Positions 8,935-18,250 of a stretch of DNA of 64,000 bases are shown here, in pieces. Each line of letters opens with the position of its first letter. Within the stretch, counting starts at the first letter, position 1. Source of the stretch: Pseudomonas sp. 7SR1 (lineage in GTDB: Bacteria > Pseudomonadota > Gammaproteobacteria > Pseudomonadales > Pseudomonadaceae); the NCBI RefSeq assembly GCF_900156465.1, contig NZ_LT707064.1:3859001-3923000 (forward strand), read 5' to 3'. Below the pieces are notes generated by a model, which was not told where the DNA came from, did no database searches, and saw only the letters and a program-made list of their open reading frames with translations. Position numbers and translations under genes: made by a program.

Positions 8935-9114
8935 TTACGATTTCCTGCCGCCGCCATGGCTGCGTTCGCCACCTTTCCTACCGGCTTCAGAGGCTTTTTC
9001 CCGGTCGTTGGCAAAGTTGCCGCCCGAAGCATGTCCGCCTTTCTTGCCGGCTTCGGATGCTTTCTCACGGTCGTTTGCGAAGTTACCTGGGTTTTTGTTT
9101 CCGCTATTAGCCAT
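8935..9114 (-). CDS. KGG-repeat stress protein (Con-10/GsiB-like)
   Basis: 59 residues made mostly of two tandem copies of GNFANDREKASEAGKKGG (the second with RKGG), ending HGGGRKS. This is the stress-induced KGG module of fungal Con-10 and Bacillus GsiB, a hydrophilic, intrinsically disordered type linked to desiccation and general stress. The start MANSGNKN at 9114 has GAAATG-type spacing from a weak GAGGAAT site; a longer in-frame start five codons upstream is less likely. The near-identical repeats are visible in the DNA too. Confidence 0.9.
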   Translation of the reverse strand: MANSGNKNPGNFANDREKASEAGKKGGHASGGNFANDREKASEAGRKGGERSHGGGRKS

Positions 9115-9318
9115 TTCGAGATTCCTCATTTCGGTTAAGCGAGTAACTGCCTCGCATAATTGGGAAAGGAAAGCGCCGTAGGAAGTTTAAAAAAAACGTT
9201 TCGCTGGCGACGAACGGTTATTAAAGTTATACAGCCGTTGCGCTTGGAAGTTGTACAGGATTGATTGTTTTTATATACGTGGCGATAAACATTGGAGATA
9301 TCAATGTCCTGCGGCGGT

Positions 9319-9882
9319 TCAGTCATCGCCGCCACTGACTTTCCAATGCTTGGCCTCCACGGGGAATATCACCTGCTCGACCCGGTGCGCAATGCCGAAG
9401 GCCAGGGAGTTCTCTGCCGGAATGACTCGCTCCTCGGCGCACAGGCATTTGAAGATATCCAGTTGGGTGGCGGCGCCGGCGGTTTCCTTGACGTAGATTT
9501 CCACGTACCGCGCCACGTCGTTATCCAGGCTGGACAGGTATTCGCGCAGGCGCGAATGGTCCACCGATTTCTGACCGAAATACCAGTTCATGGGGTGGAT
9601 CAGAAAGCGTGAGTGAGGCGTCGTGGTGCGGTCGCTGGCGGCCAGGTACATGACGATGCCCATCGATTCGATATTGCCGGCATTCACGGCGCGCACCGGC
9701 ACGGGCAGGGACTTGATAAAGGTGTAGAGGGTAAAGCCGAAGTTGGTGCTGCCGCCGACGGTAGACAGGTTGAGCATCAGCGAGTCGGCGCCTTTTTCGA
9801 TGGCTTCAAGGCAATTGTCCCGGAAGCGTTCCGTGGTTCCCTGATCGATCTGGCAATGAAAATGGACAATGTGTTCGGACAT
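9319..9882 (-). CDS. ClpP-fold serine protease-like protein
   Basis: 187 residues with the ClpP/crotonase fold. The nucleophile Ser is in GNIESMGIVMYL (Ser73) and the His in SRFLIHP (His96), matching ClpP Ser97 and His122. The position of the third catalytic residue, Asp171 in E. coli ClpP, appears to be Glu (CAEERVIPAE, about Glu151). No clpX-like ATPase is nearby. Similar stand-alone Clp-fold proteins in proteobacteria are uncharacterised. AGGAG precedes the start. It may be a protease or a non-proteolytic structural relative. Confidence 0.82.
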   Translation of the reverse strand: MSEHIVHFHCQIDQGTTERFRDNCLEAIEKGADSLMLNLSTVGGSTNFGFTLYTFIKSLPVPVRAVNAGNIESMGIVMYLAASDRTTTPHSRFLIHPMNWYFGQKSVDHSRLREYLSSLDNDVARYVEIYVKETAGAATQLDIFKCLCAEERVIPAENSLAFGIAHRVEQVIFPVEAKHWKVSGGDD

Positions 9883-10018
9883 CTCAAACTCCTGTCGACT
9901 TCATTCGTTGAAGTGTCGGCGGATCGTGGCGCCGTACAATTGGGAGTCCGCTGGCTGTCGGATGTTCCTCTTTTTGTAGCGGGCCACTCAAGGCCTTTCC
10001 AGGGCTTGGCCGCTTCGG

Positions 10019-11056
10019 TCAGCAGGCGCTGGCGGCTTGCTGCACGCGCTGCAGATACATTGCCAGGGCGGCTTCCTCTTCGCTCAGGCCCTTGCGAGCA
10101 CGGGGTCTGGGCAAGTCCCTCAAGGCGCCGAGCAGGAAACCTTCCAGCACGGCAGGGTGGATATAGCATTTACGACAGACGGTCGGCGTGTTGCCCAGTT
10201 GCCGGGCGACCTGCCTGACCATCTCGGCGACGTGCCGCTTGGCCTCGGTCTCGGTTTCCCAGCTCAGCGCCCGCAACCCGGCCAGCGCCGCCGCGCTGCC
10301 GGCCCAGGTGCGGTAGTCCTTGGCGGTGAAATCGGCGCCGGTGAGGGTCTTGAGCCAGGCGTTGATATCGGAAGAGCTGATGGAGTGGCGCTCGCCGTTT
10401 TCGTCCAGGTACTGGAACAGGTTCTGGCCCGGCATTTCCTGGCAGCGCTTGATGATCCGCGCCAGGCGACGGTCCTTTACGGTGATCTGGTGTTCGACGC
10501 CGCTTTTGCCTCGGAACTGGAAGGCGATGGCGCTGCCGTTGACCTCGACATGCTTGCTGCGCAGGGTGGTCAGGCCATAGGAACGGTTGTCCCGGGCGTA
10601 CTGGGTGTTGCCGACGCGGATCAGCGTTACGTCCAGCAGGGTAATGACCGTGGCCATGACCTTGTCGCGGCTGAAGCCGGGTGTCGCCAGGATCGCCTCC
10701 AGGCGTTTGCGCAGGCGGGGCAGGGTGCGTCCGAACTCCAGCATCCGGGAATATTTGTCCGCATCGCGCACTTCGCGCCAGCGGGCATGGTAGCGGTACT
10801 GCTTGCGCCCGCGAGCATCGCGACCGGTCGCCTGGAGATGGCCGCGCGGGTCGGGGCAGATCCACACATCGGTGTAGGCCGGCGGCACCGCCAGGGCATT
10901 GAGACGCTGGATCTCGGCGGCGTCCGTGATGCGTTGGCCCTGGGGATCGAAATAACAGAACTTGCCCCGCAGTTTTCGGCGGGTGATGCCCGGCGTGGTG
11001 GTGTCGTCGACATAATGCAGGTCGGCCGGCAAAGCGGGTGGCAGGGTGTCGGGCAT
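10019..11056 (-). CDS. DNA topoisomerase IB
   Basis: 345 residues, typical of the small bacterial/poxvirus-type topoisomerase IB. The active-site Tyr298 is in CRKCYIHP near the C-terminus. Other catalytic positions appear in LIRVGN (Arg147), FRGKSG (Lys184) and YRTWAGS (Arg249). These enzymes relax positive and negative supercoils through a 3'-phosphotyrosine intermediate without ATP. It lies 103 bp upstream, on the minus strand, of modC's end and is transcribed separately. Confidence 0.93.
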   Translation of the reverse strand: MPDTLPPALPADLHYVDDTTTPGITRRKLRGKFCYFDPQGQRITDAAEIQRLNALAVPPAYTDVWICPDPRGHLQATGRDARGRKQYRYHARWREVRDADKYSRMLEFGRTLPRLRKRLEAILATPGFSRDKVMATVITLLDVTLIRVGNTQYARDNRSYGLTTLRSKHVEVNGSAIAFQFRGKSGVEHQITVKDRRLARIIKRCQEMPGQNLFQYLDENGERHSISSSDINAWLKTLTGADFTAKDYRTWAGSAAALAGLRALSWETETEAKRHVAEMVRQVARQLGNTPTVCRKCYIHPAVLEGFLLGALRDLPRPRARKGLSEEEAALAMYLQRVQQAASAC

Positions 11057-11159
11057 GAAGGAAATCCTTGGCGAATCCGGTGGCCTGTGAAGTCATTGAC
11101 CGCAGCCCGTTGCGGTCGTGCCAGAATTCTGATGCCCCCGCCCCGCTGAAATTCCCGGC

Positions 11160-12239
11160 CTAGGCCAGTACCGCTACCGCCTTGATCTGGGCCCACAGTT
11201 GTTGCCCGGGATGCAGCTGCAACTGGTCGCGAGAGTAACGCGTGATGCGCGCCAGCAATGGCGTGCCGGCGGCTTCCAGGCGAATGAGCACATGGGCGGC
11301 GTTGTCGGCGGCCAGTTCGCTGACCACTGTGACCGGCAGGCGGTTGAGGATGCTGGTCTGGGTATCGTTGGCCAGGCTGAGGCTCACATCCCGGGCCTGA
11401 ACCTTGAAGCGCAGCGCCTGGCCCGGGGCCAGCGGCGTGTGGGCCACGCGAACGTCCAGCTGGCTGTCGGGCAGGGTCAGACTGAGCAGTTGATAGTCGG
11501 CATCGTAGCCGCTGACTTCGCCCTGGATCACCACGCCGGCGTCATCCCCCAGGGCCAGAGGCAGGTCGAGCCGCGCCAGGGTTTCGCCGATGGGCCCGCT
11601 GGCCAGGGCACGACCGGCGTCCAGCAACACGATATGGTCGGCCAGACGCGCGACTTCGTCCTGGGAATGGCTGACATACAGCAGCGGGATGTCCAGTTCG
11701 TCATGAAGCCTTTGCAGATAAGGCAGGATCTCGTTCTTGCGCCGGCTATCGAGCGAGGCCAGAGGCTCATCCATCAGCAACAGGCGTGGGCTGGTCAGCA
11801 AGGCCCGGGCGATGCCCACCCGCTGGCGTTCGCCTCCGGACAAGTGCTGCGGGCGCCGATCCAGCAGGTGCCCGATGCCCAGCAGTTCGGTCGCCTGGTC
11901 CATGCCCACCTTGCGCTGTGCCGGCGCGATCCGCTTGAGGCCGAACGTCAGGTTGGCCCTTACAGACAGATGGGCGAACAGGCTGGCCTCCTGGAACACA
12001 TACCCCAGCGCCCGTTGATGGGGCGGCACGAACACGCCGCGATCGGTGTCTTGCCAGACCTGGCCATTGACCTCGATAAAGCCCCGTGCCGGCCGCTCCA
12101 GCCCTGCGATGCAACGCAGGCAGGTGGTCTTGCCGGAACCGGACTGACCGTACAGCGCCGTCACGCCACGGCCCGGCAACTGCACATCCAGATCGAAGGA
12201 AAAGTCCCCGCGGTCGAGCTGAAAACGCGCTTGAATCAT
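11160..12239 (-). CDS. modC: Molybdate ABC transporter ATP-binding protein ModC
   Basis: 359 residues. The ATPase domain shows Walker [13 protein letters not shown], the signature [15 protein letters not shown] and Walker [13 protein letters not shown]. The C-terminal third is a TOBE (Mop-like) domain, which marks ModC and binds oxyanion for feedback control. It starts three bases after the stop of modB on the minus strand and closes the modABC operon. Confidence 0.96.
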   Translation of the reverse strand: MIQARFQLDRGDFSFDLDVQLPGRGVTALYGQSGSGKTTCLRCIAGLERPARGFIEVNGQVWQDTDRGVFVPPHQRALGYVFQEASLFAHLSVRANLTFGLKRIAPAQRKVGMDQATELLGIGHLLDRRPQHLSGGERQRVGIARALLTSPRLLLMDEPLASLDSRRKNEILPYLQRLHDELDIPLLYVSHSQDEVARLADHIVLLDAGRALASGPIGETLARLDLPLALGDDAGVVIQGEVSGYDADYQLLSLTLPDSQLDVRVAHTPLAPGQALRFKVQARDVSLSLANDTQTSILNRLPVTVVSELAADNAAHVLIRLEAAGTPLLARITRYSRDQLQLHPGQQLWAQIKAVAVLA

Positions 12240-12242
12240 CGA

Positions 12243-12923
12243 TCAGCTCCAGCCGGTCCGGGCTCTGCGACTGGAATACAGCGCCAGCAGCACAACGAAA
12301 GAGAACACCAGCATCGCCGCCGCCAGCCAGTGAGCCTGGGCGTACTCCAAGGCTTCGACATGGTCGTAGATCTGCACTGACACCACCCGGGTCTTTTCCG
12401 GAATGTTGCCGCCGATCATCAGCACCACGCCGAATTCGCCTACAGTGTGGGCGAAACCGAGAATGGCGGCGGTGATGAAGCCCGGCCGGGCCAGGGGCAG
12501 GATGACGCTGAAGAAGGTATCCCAGGGGCCGGCGCGCAGGGTGGCGGCGACCTCCAGCGGACGGCTGCCGATGGCGGCGAAGGCATTTTGTAGCGGTTGC
12601 ACCACGAACGGCATGGAATAGATCACCGAACCGATCACCAGCCCGGTGAAGCTGAAGGTGAAGGTGCCCAGGCCGAGGGCCTGGGTGAGCTGGCCAAGCC
12701 AGCCATTCGGCCCCATCGCCAGCAATAGATAGAAGCCGATGACCGTGGGGGGCAGCACCAGCGGCAGGGCCACCACGGCTCCCACCGGTCCGCGTAGCCA
12801 GGAACGGGTACGCGATAGCCACAAAGCGATGGGCGTGCCGATGAGCAGCAGGATCACCGTGGTCACTGAGGCCAGTTGGAGGGTCAGCCAGATGGCGGCG
12901 TAGTCGGCATTGTCCAGTGGCAT
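12243..12923 (-). CDS. modB: Molybdate ABC transporter permease ModB
   Basis: 226 residues with five or six transmembrane helices and the permease EAA loop ([28 protein letters not shown] region, around residue 135). ModB forms the homodimeric inner-membrane channel for molybdate. Its ATG directly abuts the modA stop codon, implying translational coupling. Confidence 0.96.
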   Translation of the reverse strand: MPLDNADYAAIWLTLQLASVTTVILLLIGTPIALWLSRTRSWLRGPVGAVVALPLVLPPTVIGFYLLLAMGPNGWLGQLTQALGLGTFTFSFTGLVIGSVIYSMPFVVQPLQNAFAAIGSRPLEVAATLRAGPWDTFFSVILPLARPGFITAAILGFAHTVGEFGVVLMIGGNIPEKTRVVSVQIYDHVEALEYAQAHWLAAAMLVFSFVVLLALYSSRRARTGWS

Positions 12924-13703
<780 letters not shown>

Positions 13704-13707
13704 CTAT

Positions 13708-13735
13708 TTCGCTATATAGCGGAATATATAGCGAA
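13708..13735. promoter_or_regulatory. Operator-like palindrome upstream of modABC (ModE-type candidate)
   Basis: Perfect 10-bp arms ttcgctatat and atatagcgaa are separated by 8 bases, 32 bp upstream of the modA ATG. An extra half-site tcgctat lies just to the side at 13701. E. coli ModE binds TATAACG-type dyads with similar AT-rich cores in front of modABC, so a ModE-like molybdate repressor is the best guess. No modE gene is present in this window. Confidence 0.65.
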
Positions 13736-13828
13736 CGGCTGGCAAACGGAACGCGGCATTTTGTCGGGATCAGCGGCAGCGAGGATGCAAGGGCTGCCGC
13801 TCTCGTGAACAGTCGGCCACCAGCCGCT

Positions 13829-14902
13829 TCAGGCCCGGCCCCTGGCACTGAGCAACGCTAGTGCTTCCTCGGCCAGGCGCCGGGTCAGTTCGGCGCTTGG
13901 CAACTCGCGCCCCATGGGAAACGCCTGGCCGGCCCAGAGGTTGCTGAAGTCTGCTTCATCCTTGGCGCGCAGCGGCATCAACGCGCCGCCCGCCAGGGGA
14001 AAGGCCGGTGCCATCGGGCTCATCGGGCCCACTTCGCGCATGACCCGGTTGACGATGCCCCGGGCCGGACGACCGGTGAACAGGTTGGTGACGGCGGTCT
14101 GGCTTTCCCTGGCCGTGCGCAGCGCACGGTGATGGGAGGCGCTGATCTTGGCCTCGGGTGTGAACAGGTAGGCGCTGCCCAGTTGCACTGCCGAGGCGCC
14201 CAGGGCGAACGCCGCGACGATCCCCCGGGCATCGCCGATACCGCCCGTTGCGATCACCGGTACCTTCACCGCATCCACCACCTGGGGCAACAGGGCGAAC
14301 AGCCCGACCTGGGTATTGAGATCGTCACTGAGGAACATGCCGCGATGGCCGCCGGCCTCGTAGCCCATGGCGATGATTGCGTCACACCCGTGCTGTTCCA
14401 GCCAGATGGCTTCCTCGACGGTGGTCGCCGAAGAGAGGATTTTCGCGCCGGTGGCCTTTACCCGGTCCAGCAGGGATTTTTCCGGCAGGCCGAAGTGGAA
14501 GCTGACCACCTTGGGCCGCATTTCTTCCAGCACCCGGCAGGCTGCATCATCGAACGGCGTGCGGTTGGAAACAGGCGTCGGCGCCTCGAAATCGGCGCCC
14601 AGTTCCTCGTAGTAAGGCTTGAGTCGCTGCTTCCAGGCCTCGGCCCGCTGCTCATCGAACTGCGGTGGCTGGTGACAGAAAAAATTCACGTTGAACGGCT
14701 TGTCGGTCTGTTCGCCGATGGTGGTCAAGGCCTGGCGCAGTTGCTCGACATCCAGCATCGCCGCCGGCATCGAACCCAGCCCACCGGCATTGCAGGTGGC
14801 GACCACCATGGCCGGTCCGGTCACGCCGGCCAGCGGCCCCTGGATGATGGGCAGCTCGATACCGAGCAGGTCAAGGATGCGCGTGTCTGGCCATGAGTTC
14901 AT
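13829..14902 (-). CDS. Nitronate monooxygenase-like flavin enzyme
   Basis: 357 residues, a TIM-barrel FMN enzyme of the NPD/2-nitropropane dioxygenase family. Key segments are LPIIQGPLAGVTGPAMV at the start, GCDAIIAMGYEAGGHRG in the middle and PVIATGGIGDARGIVAAFALGASAVQLG for FMN phosphate binding. Family members oxidise alkyl nitronates such as propionate 3-nitronate. Start 14902 (MNSWPDTR) has GGAG upstream; the 39-codon longer frame has no similarity. It is divergent from the GyrI-like gene. Confidence 0.88.
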   Translation of the reverse strand: MNSWPDTRILDLLGIELPIIQGPLAGVTGPAMVVATCNAGGLGSMPAAMLDVEQLRQALTTIGEQTDKPFNVNFFCHQPPQFDEQRAEAWKQRLKPYYEELGADFEAPTPVSNRTPFDDAACRVLEEMRPKVVSFHFGLPEKSLLDRVKATGAKILSSATTVEEAIWLEQHGCDAIIAMGYEAGGHRGMFLSDDLNTQVGLFALLPQVVDAVKVPVIATGGIGDARGIVAAFALGASAVQLGSAYLFTPEAKISASHHRALRTARESQTAVTNLFTGRPARGIVNRVMREVGPMSPMAPAFPLAGGALMPLRAKDEADFSNLWAGQAFPMGRELPSAELTRRLAEEALALLSARGRA

Positions 14903-15049
14903 GTGCGGGGCTCCGGTGGCGGAAGGAAACAGCCTTTTAGCAGGTGCGGCCCGGCCAGGGCCAGTCGAGTTTTTCAATCGAAGACGGCCGCTTGATCCTT
15001 GGAGAGGGCGGGTTACCATGCCTGCTTCACCGAAAAGGGAGCCTTAACC

Positions 15050-15538
15050 ATGGACGTAAAACTCAAGGTCGTCGAACCGTTCACCGTGGCCGGTTTGCAG
15101 GTGCACACCCGCAACGCCGATGAGGCACGACCCGATACGGCGCGGATCGGCCCGATGTGGCAGCAATTTTTCAACGAGGGGTTGTTCGACAGGATCCCGG
15201 CCAGGCTGTCGGAGTCGTTCGTCTATGGGGTGTATTCCAACTACGAGTCAGACGCGACCGGGTATTTCGATGTGACGGCCGGCGTACAGGTCGACGCCAC
15301 GAGTGCCGGTTTTCCCGCCGTGGCGATCGAGGGCGGTGACTACCTGGTGTTTTCCGCCCAGGGACCCATGCCCGACTGCGTGATCCAGACCTGGGGGCTG
15401 ATCTGGGCGTACTTCGCGGACAATCCGCAGACGCTGCGTCGTTTCTCCACCGATTTCGAGGTGTATAGCGGCCCCGATTCGGTGGCGATCTACATCGGTG
15501 TTCAGTCCCCGGCCGAGCGCTCCAGCGCCAGCAACTGA
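15050..15538 (+). CDS. GyrI-like effector-binding domain protein
   Basis: 162 residues consisting of a single effector-binding (GyrI/SOUL-like) domain, without a DNA-binding part. The start KVVEPFTVAGLQVHTRN and the ending FEVYSGPDSVAIYIGVQ are typical. Such stand-alone domains bind small hydrophobic ligands; some protect DNA gyrase. The ATG at 15050 was chosen over an upstream in-frame start because of the GGGAG before it. The last 37 bases overlap the end of ada on the other strand. Confidence 0.85.
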   Translation: MDVKLKVVEPFTVAGLQVHTRNADEARPDTARIGPMWQQFFNEGLFDRIPARLSESFVYGVYSNYESDATGYFDVTAGVQVDATSAGFPAVAIEGGDYLVFSAQGPMPDCVIQTWGLIWAYFADNPQTLRRFSTDFEVYSGPDSVAIYIGVQSPAERSSASN

Positions 15539-16590
15539 CGCTTGCGTTCCACGCCCCAGCGATAGCCCGACAGGTCGCCGTCGCTGCGCACCACCCGGTG
15601 GCAAGGGATCGCCACCGCCAGGCTGTTGGCGCCACAGGCCTGGGCCACGGCGCGTACGGCCTTGGGGTGGCCGATGCGCTGGGCGATCTCGGCGTAGCTG
15701 GCGGTACTGCCCACCGGGATGTCCCGCAAGGCTTGCCAGACCCGTTCCTGGAACGCCGTACCGCGCAGGTCCAGCGGCAAGTCCAGGCCCAGGGCCGGGG
15801 CTTCGACGAAGCCCACTACCTGCGCGACCAACTGCTCGAACGCCCGGTCGGCACCGATGAGGTTGGCGCGGCGGAACTTGTCCTGCAGATCCCGCACCAG
15901 CGCGTCGGGGTCGTCCCCCAACAGGATCGCGCACACGCCACGTTCACTTTGCGCCACCAGGATCGAGCCAAGGGAGCATTGGCCGACGGCGAAACGGATG
16001 TCGGTGTTCTGCCCGGCGGCGCGGTAGTCGGTGGGCTTCATGCCCAGGACCTTGTCGGCGGCTTCATAAAAGCGGCTGTTGGAATTGAAACCGGCGTCGT
16101 ACAGCGCTTCGGTGATACTGCCGCCCTCGGCCAGGCGTTCGCGTACCTTGCGTGAACGGTGAGCGGCGGCATACGCCTTGGGGGTCAGGCCGGTCACGGC
16201 CTTGAAGACCCGATGAAAGTGAAAGGGGCTCAGGCCTGCGCCGTGTGCCAGTTCGTTCAGGCCAGGCAGTTCTTCGGCCTGCTCGATCTGTCGGCAGGCG
16301 GCCGCGACCCTGGCCGCTTGCTGGGCGGCAATCTGGGTCTGGTCCCTGGCCAGGCGCTTGCTGGGACGGTAACCGGCGGCCTGGGCCTGTTCCGGCGTGT
16401 CGAAGAATTCTACGTTACGTGGATTGGGCAGGCGCGACAGGCTGCTGGGGTGGCAATAGATGCCGGTGGTTTTCACGCCATAGACAAATTGCCCGTCGGC
16501 GCGCGGATCCCGGGCGAGCACGGCGGCCCAGCGTGGGTCCAGTTCAGGGGCGAGGGTATTGGAAGTGTCGTTCATGGTCGGTATGTCCAT
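15502..16590 (-). CDS. ada: Ada-type methyltransferase/AraC-type regulator with a degenerate zinc site
   Basis: 362 residues: N-terminal Ada domain (about 15-85), AraC-type helix-turn-helix (about 95-185) and O6-methylguanine-DNA methyltransferase (about 275-360). The C-terminal acceptor is Cys330 in AIPCHRVV. In the N-terminal domain only the first of the four E. coli zinc cysteines is kept (Cys46 in GIYCHPSS); the others are Ser50, Ser77 and Leu80. Methylphosphotriester sensing as in E. coli is therefore doubtful. A second ATG at 16575 is possible. It ends an operon with alkB and a 2OG-Fe oxygenase. Confidence 0.9.
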   Translation of the reverse strand: MDIPTMNDTSNTLAPELDPRWAAVLARDPRADGQFVYGVKTTGIYCHPSSLSRLPNPRNVEFFDTPEQAQAAGYRPSKRLARDQTQIAAQQAARVAAACRQIEQAEELPGLNELAHGAGLSPFHFHRVFKAVTGLTPKAYAAAHRSRKVRERLAEGGSITEALYDAGFNSNSRFYEAADKVLGMKPTDYRAAGQNTDIRFAVGQCSLGSILVAQSERGVCAILLGDDPDALVRDLQDKFRRANLIGADRAFEQLVAQVVGFVEAPALGLDLPLDLRGTAFQERVWQALRDIPVGSTASYAEIAQRIGHPKAVRAVAQACGANSLAVAIPCHRVVRSDGDLSGYRWGVERKRQLLALERSAGD

Positions 16591-16663
16591 TGGCCCGTTT
16601 TGCCTACGGTAGCGAGCCTGTGATCGGGCGACACTCCGGGTCTTGCGGTTGAATTGCGCACCT

Positions 16664-17344
16664 TCATCCGGCGGTGCGGAACGTCAGGTTGATGCGCTGG
16701 GCGCCCAGGCGCGGATGCTCTCCAGCCTTGAGCGGCAATACGCCGTGGTAACGCAACCGGTCCACGCCACCCCAGACCACGATATCGCCATGGAACAGGG
16801 GGATGCGCAGGCTCCTGTCGCTGCGTTCGAACCCGCCGAACTGGAACATCGCCGGCAAGCCCAGGGACATCGAGACGATGGGGGCGGTCAGGGAGCGCTC
16901 GTTCTTGTCTTGATGCAACGACATCCGCGCGCCGGGCACGTAGCGGTTGATCAGGCAGGAGTCCGGCTCGAAATGTTCGAACCCTGCCTGCCGGGCGGCG
17001 GCCTGGGCCAGTTCGCGAAACGCCGCTGGCATGTCGGGCCAGGGGTGGCCGGTCTGTGGATCAGTGGCGCTGTAGCGGTAGCCGCTGCGGTCGGTGGTCC
17101 AGCCCAGGGCGCCACAACTGCTCAAGGCCACTGACATGGTAAAGCCGCCGGGCGTGACCATCTGCCGGAACGGCGCGGCCTGCAGGATCGCTTCCAGGGC
17201 CGGCAGCAAGCGGTCGAGCCAGGGCAGGGCAAAGCCACGCAGCACGAACGACTGCTCGCCGATCCGCTCGACCTGACCGGGTGTTGTCGGTGTCTGGCCG
17301 GCGAACAGGTCCAGCGTGATCGGGGTATCGTCATTGCGCATCAT
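16664..17344 (-). CDS. alkB: Alpha-ketoglutarate-dependent DNA repair dioxygenase AlkB
   Basis: 226 residues, close to E. coli AlkB (216). Iron ligands His144 and Asp146 are in SLHQDKNE and His200 in RYHGV; the 2-oxoglutarate-binding arginines are in RINLTFR. GGFTMSVALSSCG and the Tyr-rich segment YRYSATDP form the nucleotide-recognition lid. AlkB removes methyl groups from 1-methyladenine and 3-methylcytosine. It begins inside the 3' end of the upstream oxygenase gene (about 14 bp overlap) and precedes ada. Confidence 0.94.
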   Translation of the reverse strand: MMRNDDTPITLDLFAGQTPTTPGQVERIGEQSFVLRGFALPWLDRLLPALEAILQAAPFRQMVTPGGFTMSVALSSCGALGWTTDRSGYRYSATDPQTGHPWPDMPAAFRELAQAAARQAGFEHFEPDSCLINRYVPGARMSLHQDKNERSLTAPIVSMSLGLPAMFQFGGFERSDRSLRIPLFHGDIVVWGGVDRLRYHGVLPLKAGEHPRLGAQRINLTFRTAG

Positions 17345-18062
17345 GAAAAATGATTCCCAAGGTGTGTCGCCTGCCGTCGTTCACGCGGCTGACGCCATGG
17401 CGCATGTTCACCCGATAATACCCGCGAACGCCCTTGATGGGCCGCTGATGCACGGCGAACACCACCGCATCGCCCTGTTTCAGATCGATGACCTGGGGGC
17501 GCGATTGCATGCGCGGGCGTTGTTCGGTCAGCACGAACTCGCCGCCGGTAAAGTCCTGGCCCGGTGCCGACAGCAGGATCGCCACCTGCAACGGGAACAC
17601 CTGCTCGCCGTACAGGTCCTGGTGCAGGCAGTTGTAATCCTGCGGGCCGTATTGCAGCAACAGCGGGGTAGGTCGCAGCTGTCCGGCGGCATGGCAGCGC
17701 TGGATGAAATCGGCATGCCGGTCGGGGTATCGCGCTTCGATGCCCATGCAGGCATTCCAGCGGTTCGCCAGGGGCACCAGCCTCGGATACAACGCCTCAC
17801 GCAGTTGCTGGACGAGGTCGGGCAACGGATAGCGGAAATACTGATATTCACCGCGTCCGAAACCGTGGCGGGCCATGATCACTTTTGAGCGAAAGCGCCC
17901 GGGTTCAGCATAGAGGCTGCTCAGCAATCGACATTGCGGGACGGATAACAGGTTGCGAATGATTGTGCTGCCGTCCTGGTCGAGACTGCGCTCAAGAGAT
18001 GGCCAGTCAGCAATGCGCAGAGTGGGGGGCGGCGAGAAGTGGGGGATGGGGGAATCGAACAT
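17331..18062 (-). CDS. 2OG-Fe(II) oxygenase linked to alkB and ada
   Basis: 243 residues with a prolyl-4-hydroxylase-type fold. Iron ligands are His147 and Asp149 in LHQDLYGE and a distal His222 in MRHGVSRV, followed by RRHTLGIIFHDA with a 2-oxoglutarate Arg. The FTGGEFVLTE segment is typical of the family. It is first in an operon with alkB and ada, which suggests a role in the alkylation response, though the substrate is unknown. Its promoter region faces the dyad at 18153. Confidence 0.88.
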   Translation of the reverse strand: MFDSPIPHFSPPPTLRIADWPSLERSLDQDGSTIIRNLLSVPQCRLLSSLYAEPGRFRSKVIMARHGFGRGEYQYFRYPLPDLVQQLREALYPRLVPLANRWNACMGIEARYPDRHADFIQRCHAAGQLRPTPLLLQYGPQDYNCLHQDLYGEQVFPLQVAILLSAPGQDFTGGEFVLTEQRPRMQSRPQVIDLKQGDAVVFAVHQRPIKGVRGYYRVNMRHGVSRVNDGRRHTLGIIFHDAQ

Positions 18063-18152
18063 AATGATTAACCAGAGCGCAAAGGATTGTAAGTCTGGTG
18101 GACGATCTTAAGGCGGACACTCCGCAGCTTGCGGTTGAATCTGTGACCGCAC

Positions 18153-18168
18153 CTGTCGTCTCTGACAG
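18153..18168 (+). promoter_or_regulatory. Dyad CTGTCgtctcTGACAG, copy 1
   Basis: 16-bp element ctgtcgtctctgacag, sharing its outer halves with copies at 19558, 40692 and 46907. TCAAAT begins 23 nt after its last base and could be a -10 box. It lies about 82 bp before the ATG of the damaged gene at 18251 and about 90 bp before the divergent oxygenase-alkB-ada operon, so it could serve either. Confidence 0.55.
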
Positions 18169-18250
18169 TATCCGGCGTGATTGCGCAGTGCTCAAATGTC
18201 CAGAGTCAGTGGTCATGATTCTTCATGACCTCCCCGTCCTGAGGCATAAC

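Noticed and set aside
9135..9335. A 66-codon minus-strand frame between the KGG and ClpP-like genes
   Set aside because: No ribosome site, no recognisable motif, and the region is AT-rich promoter-like DNA.
18098..18250. GTG at 18098 as start of the disrupted gene
   Set aside because: It lacks a ribosome site and would place the dyad and -10-like box inside the coding region; the ATG at 18251 has GAGG at the right distance.
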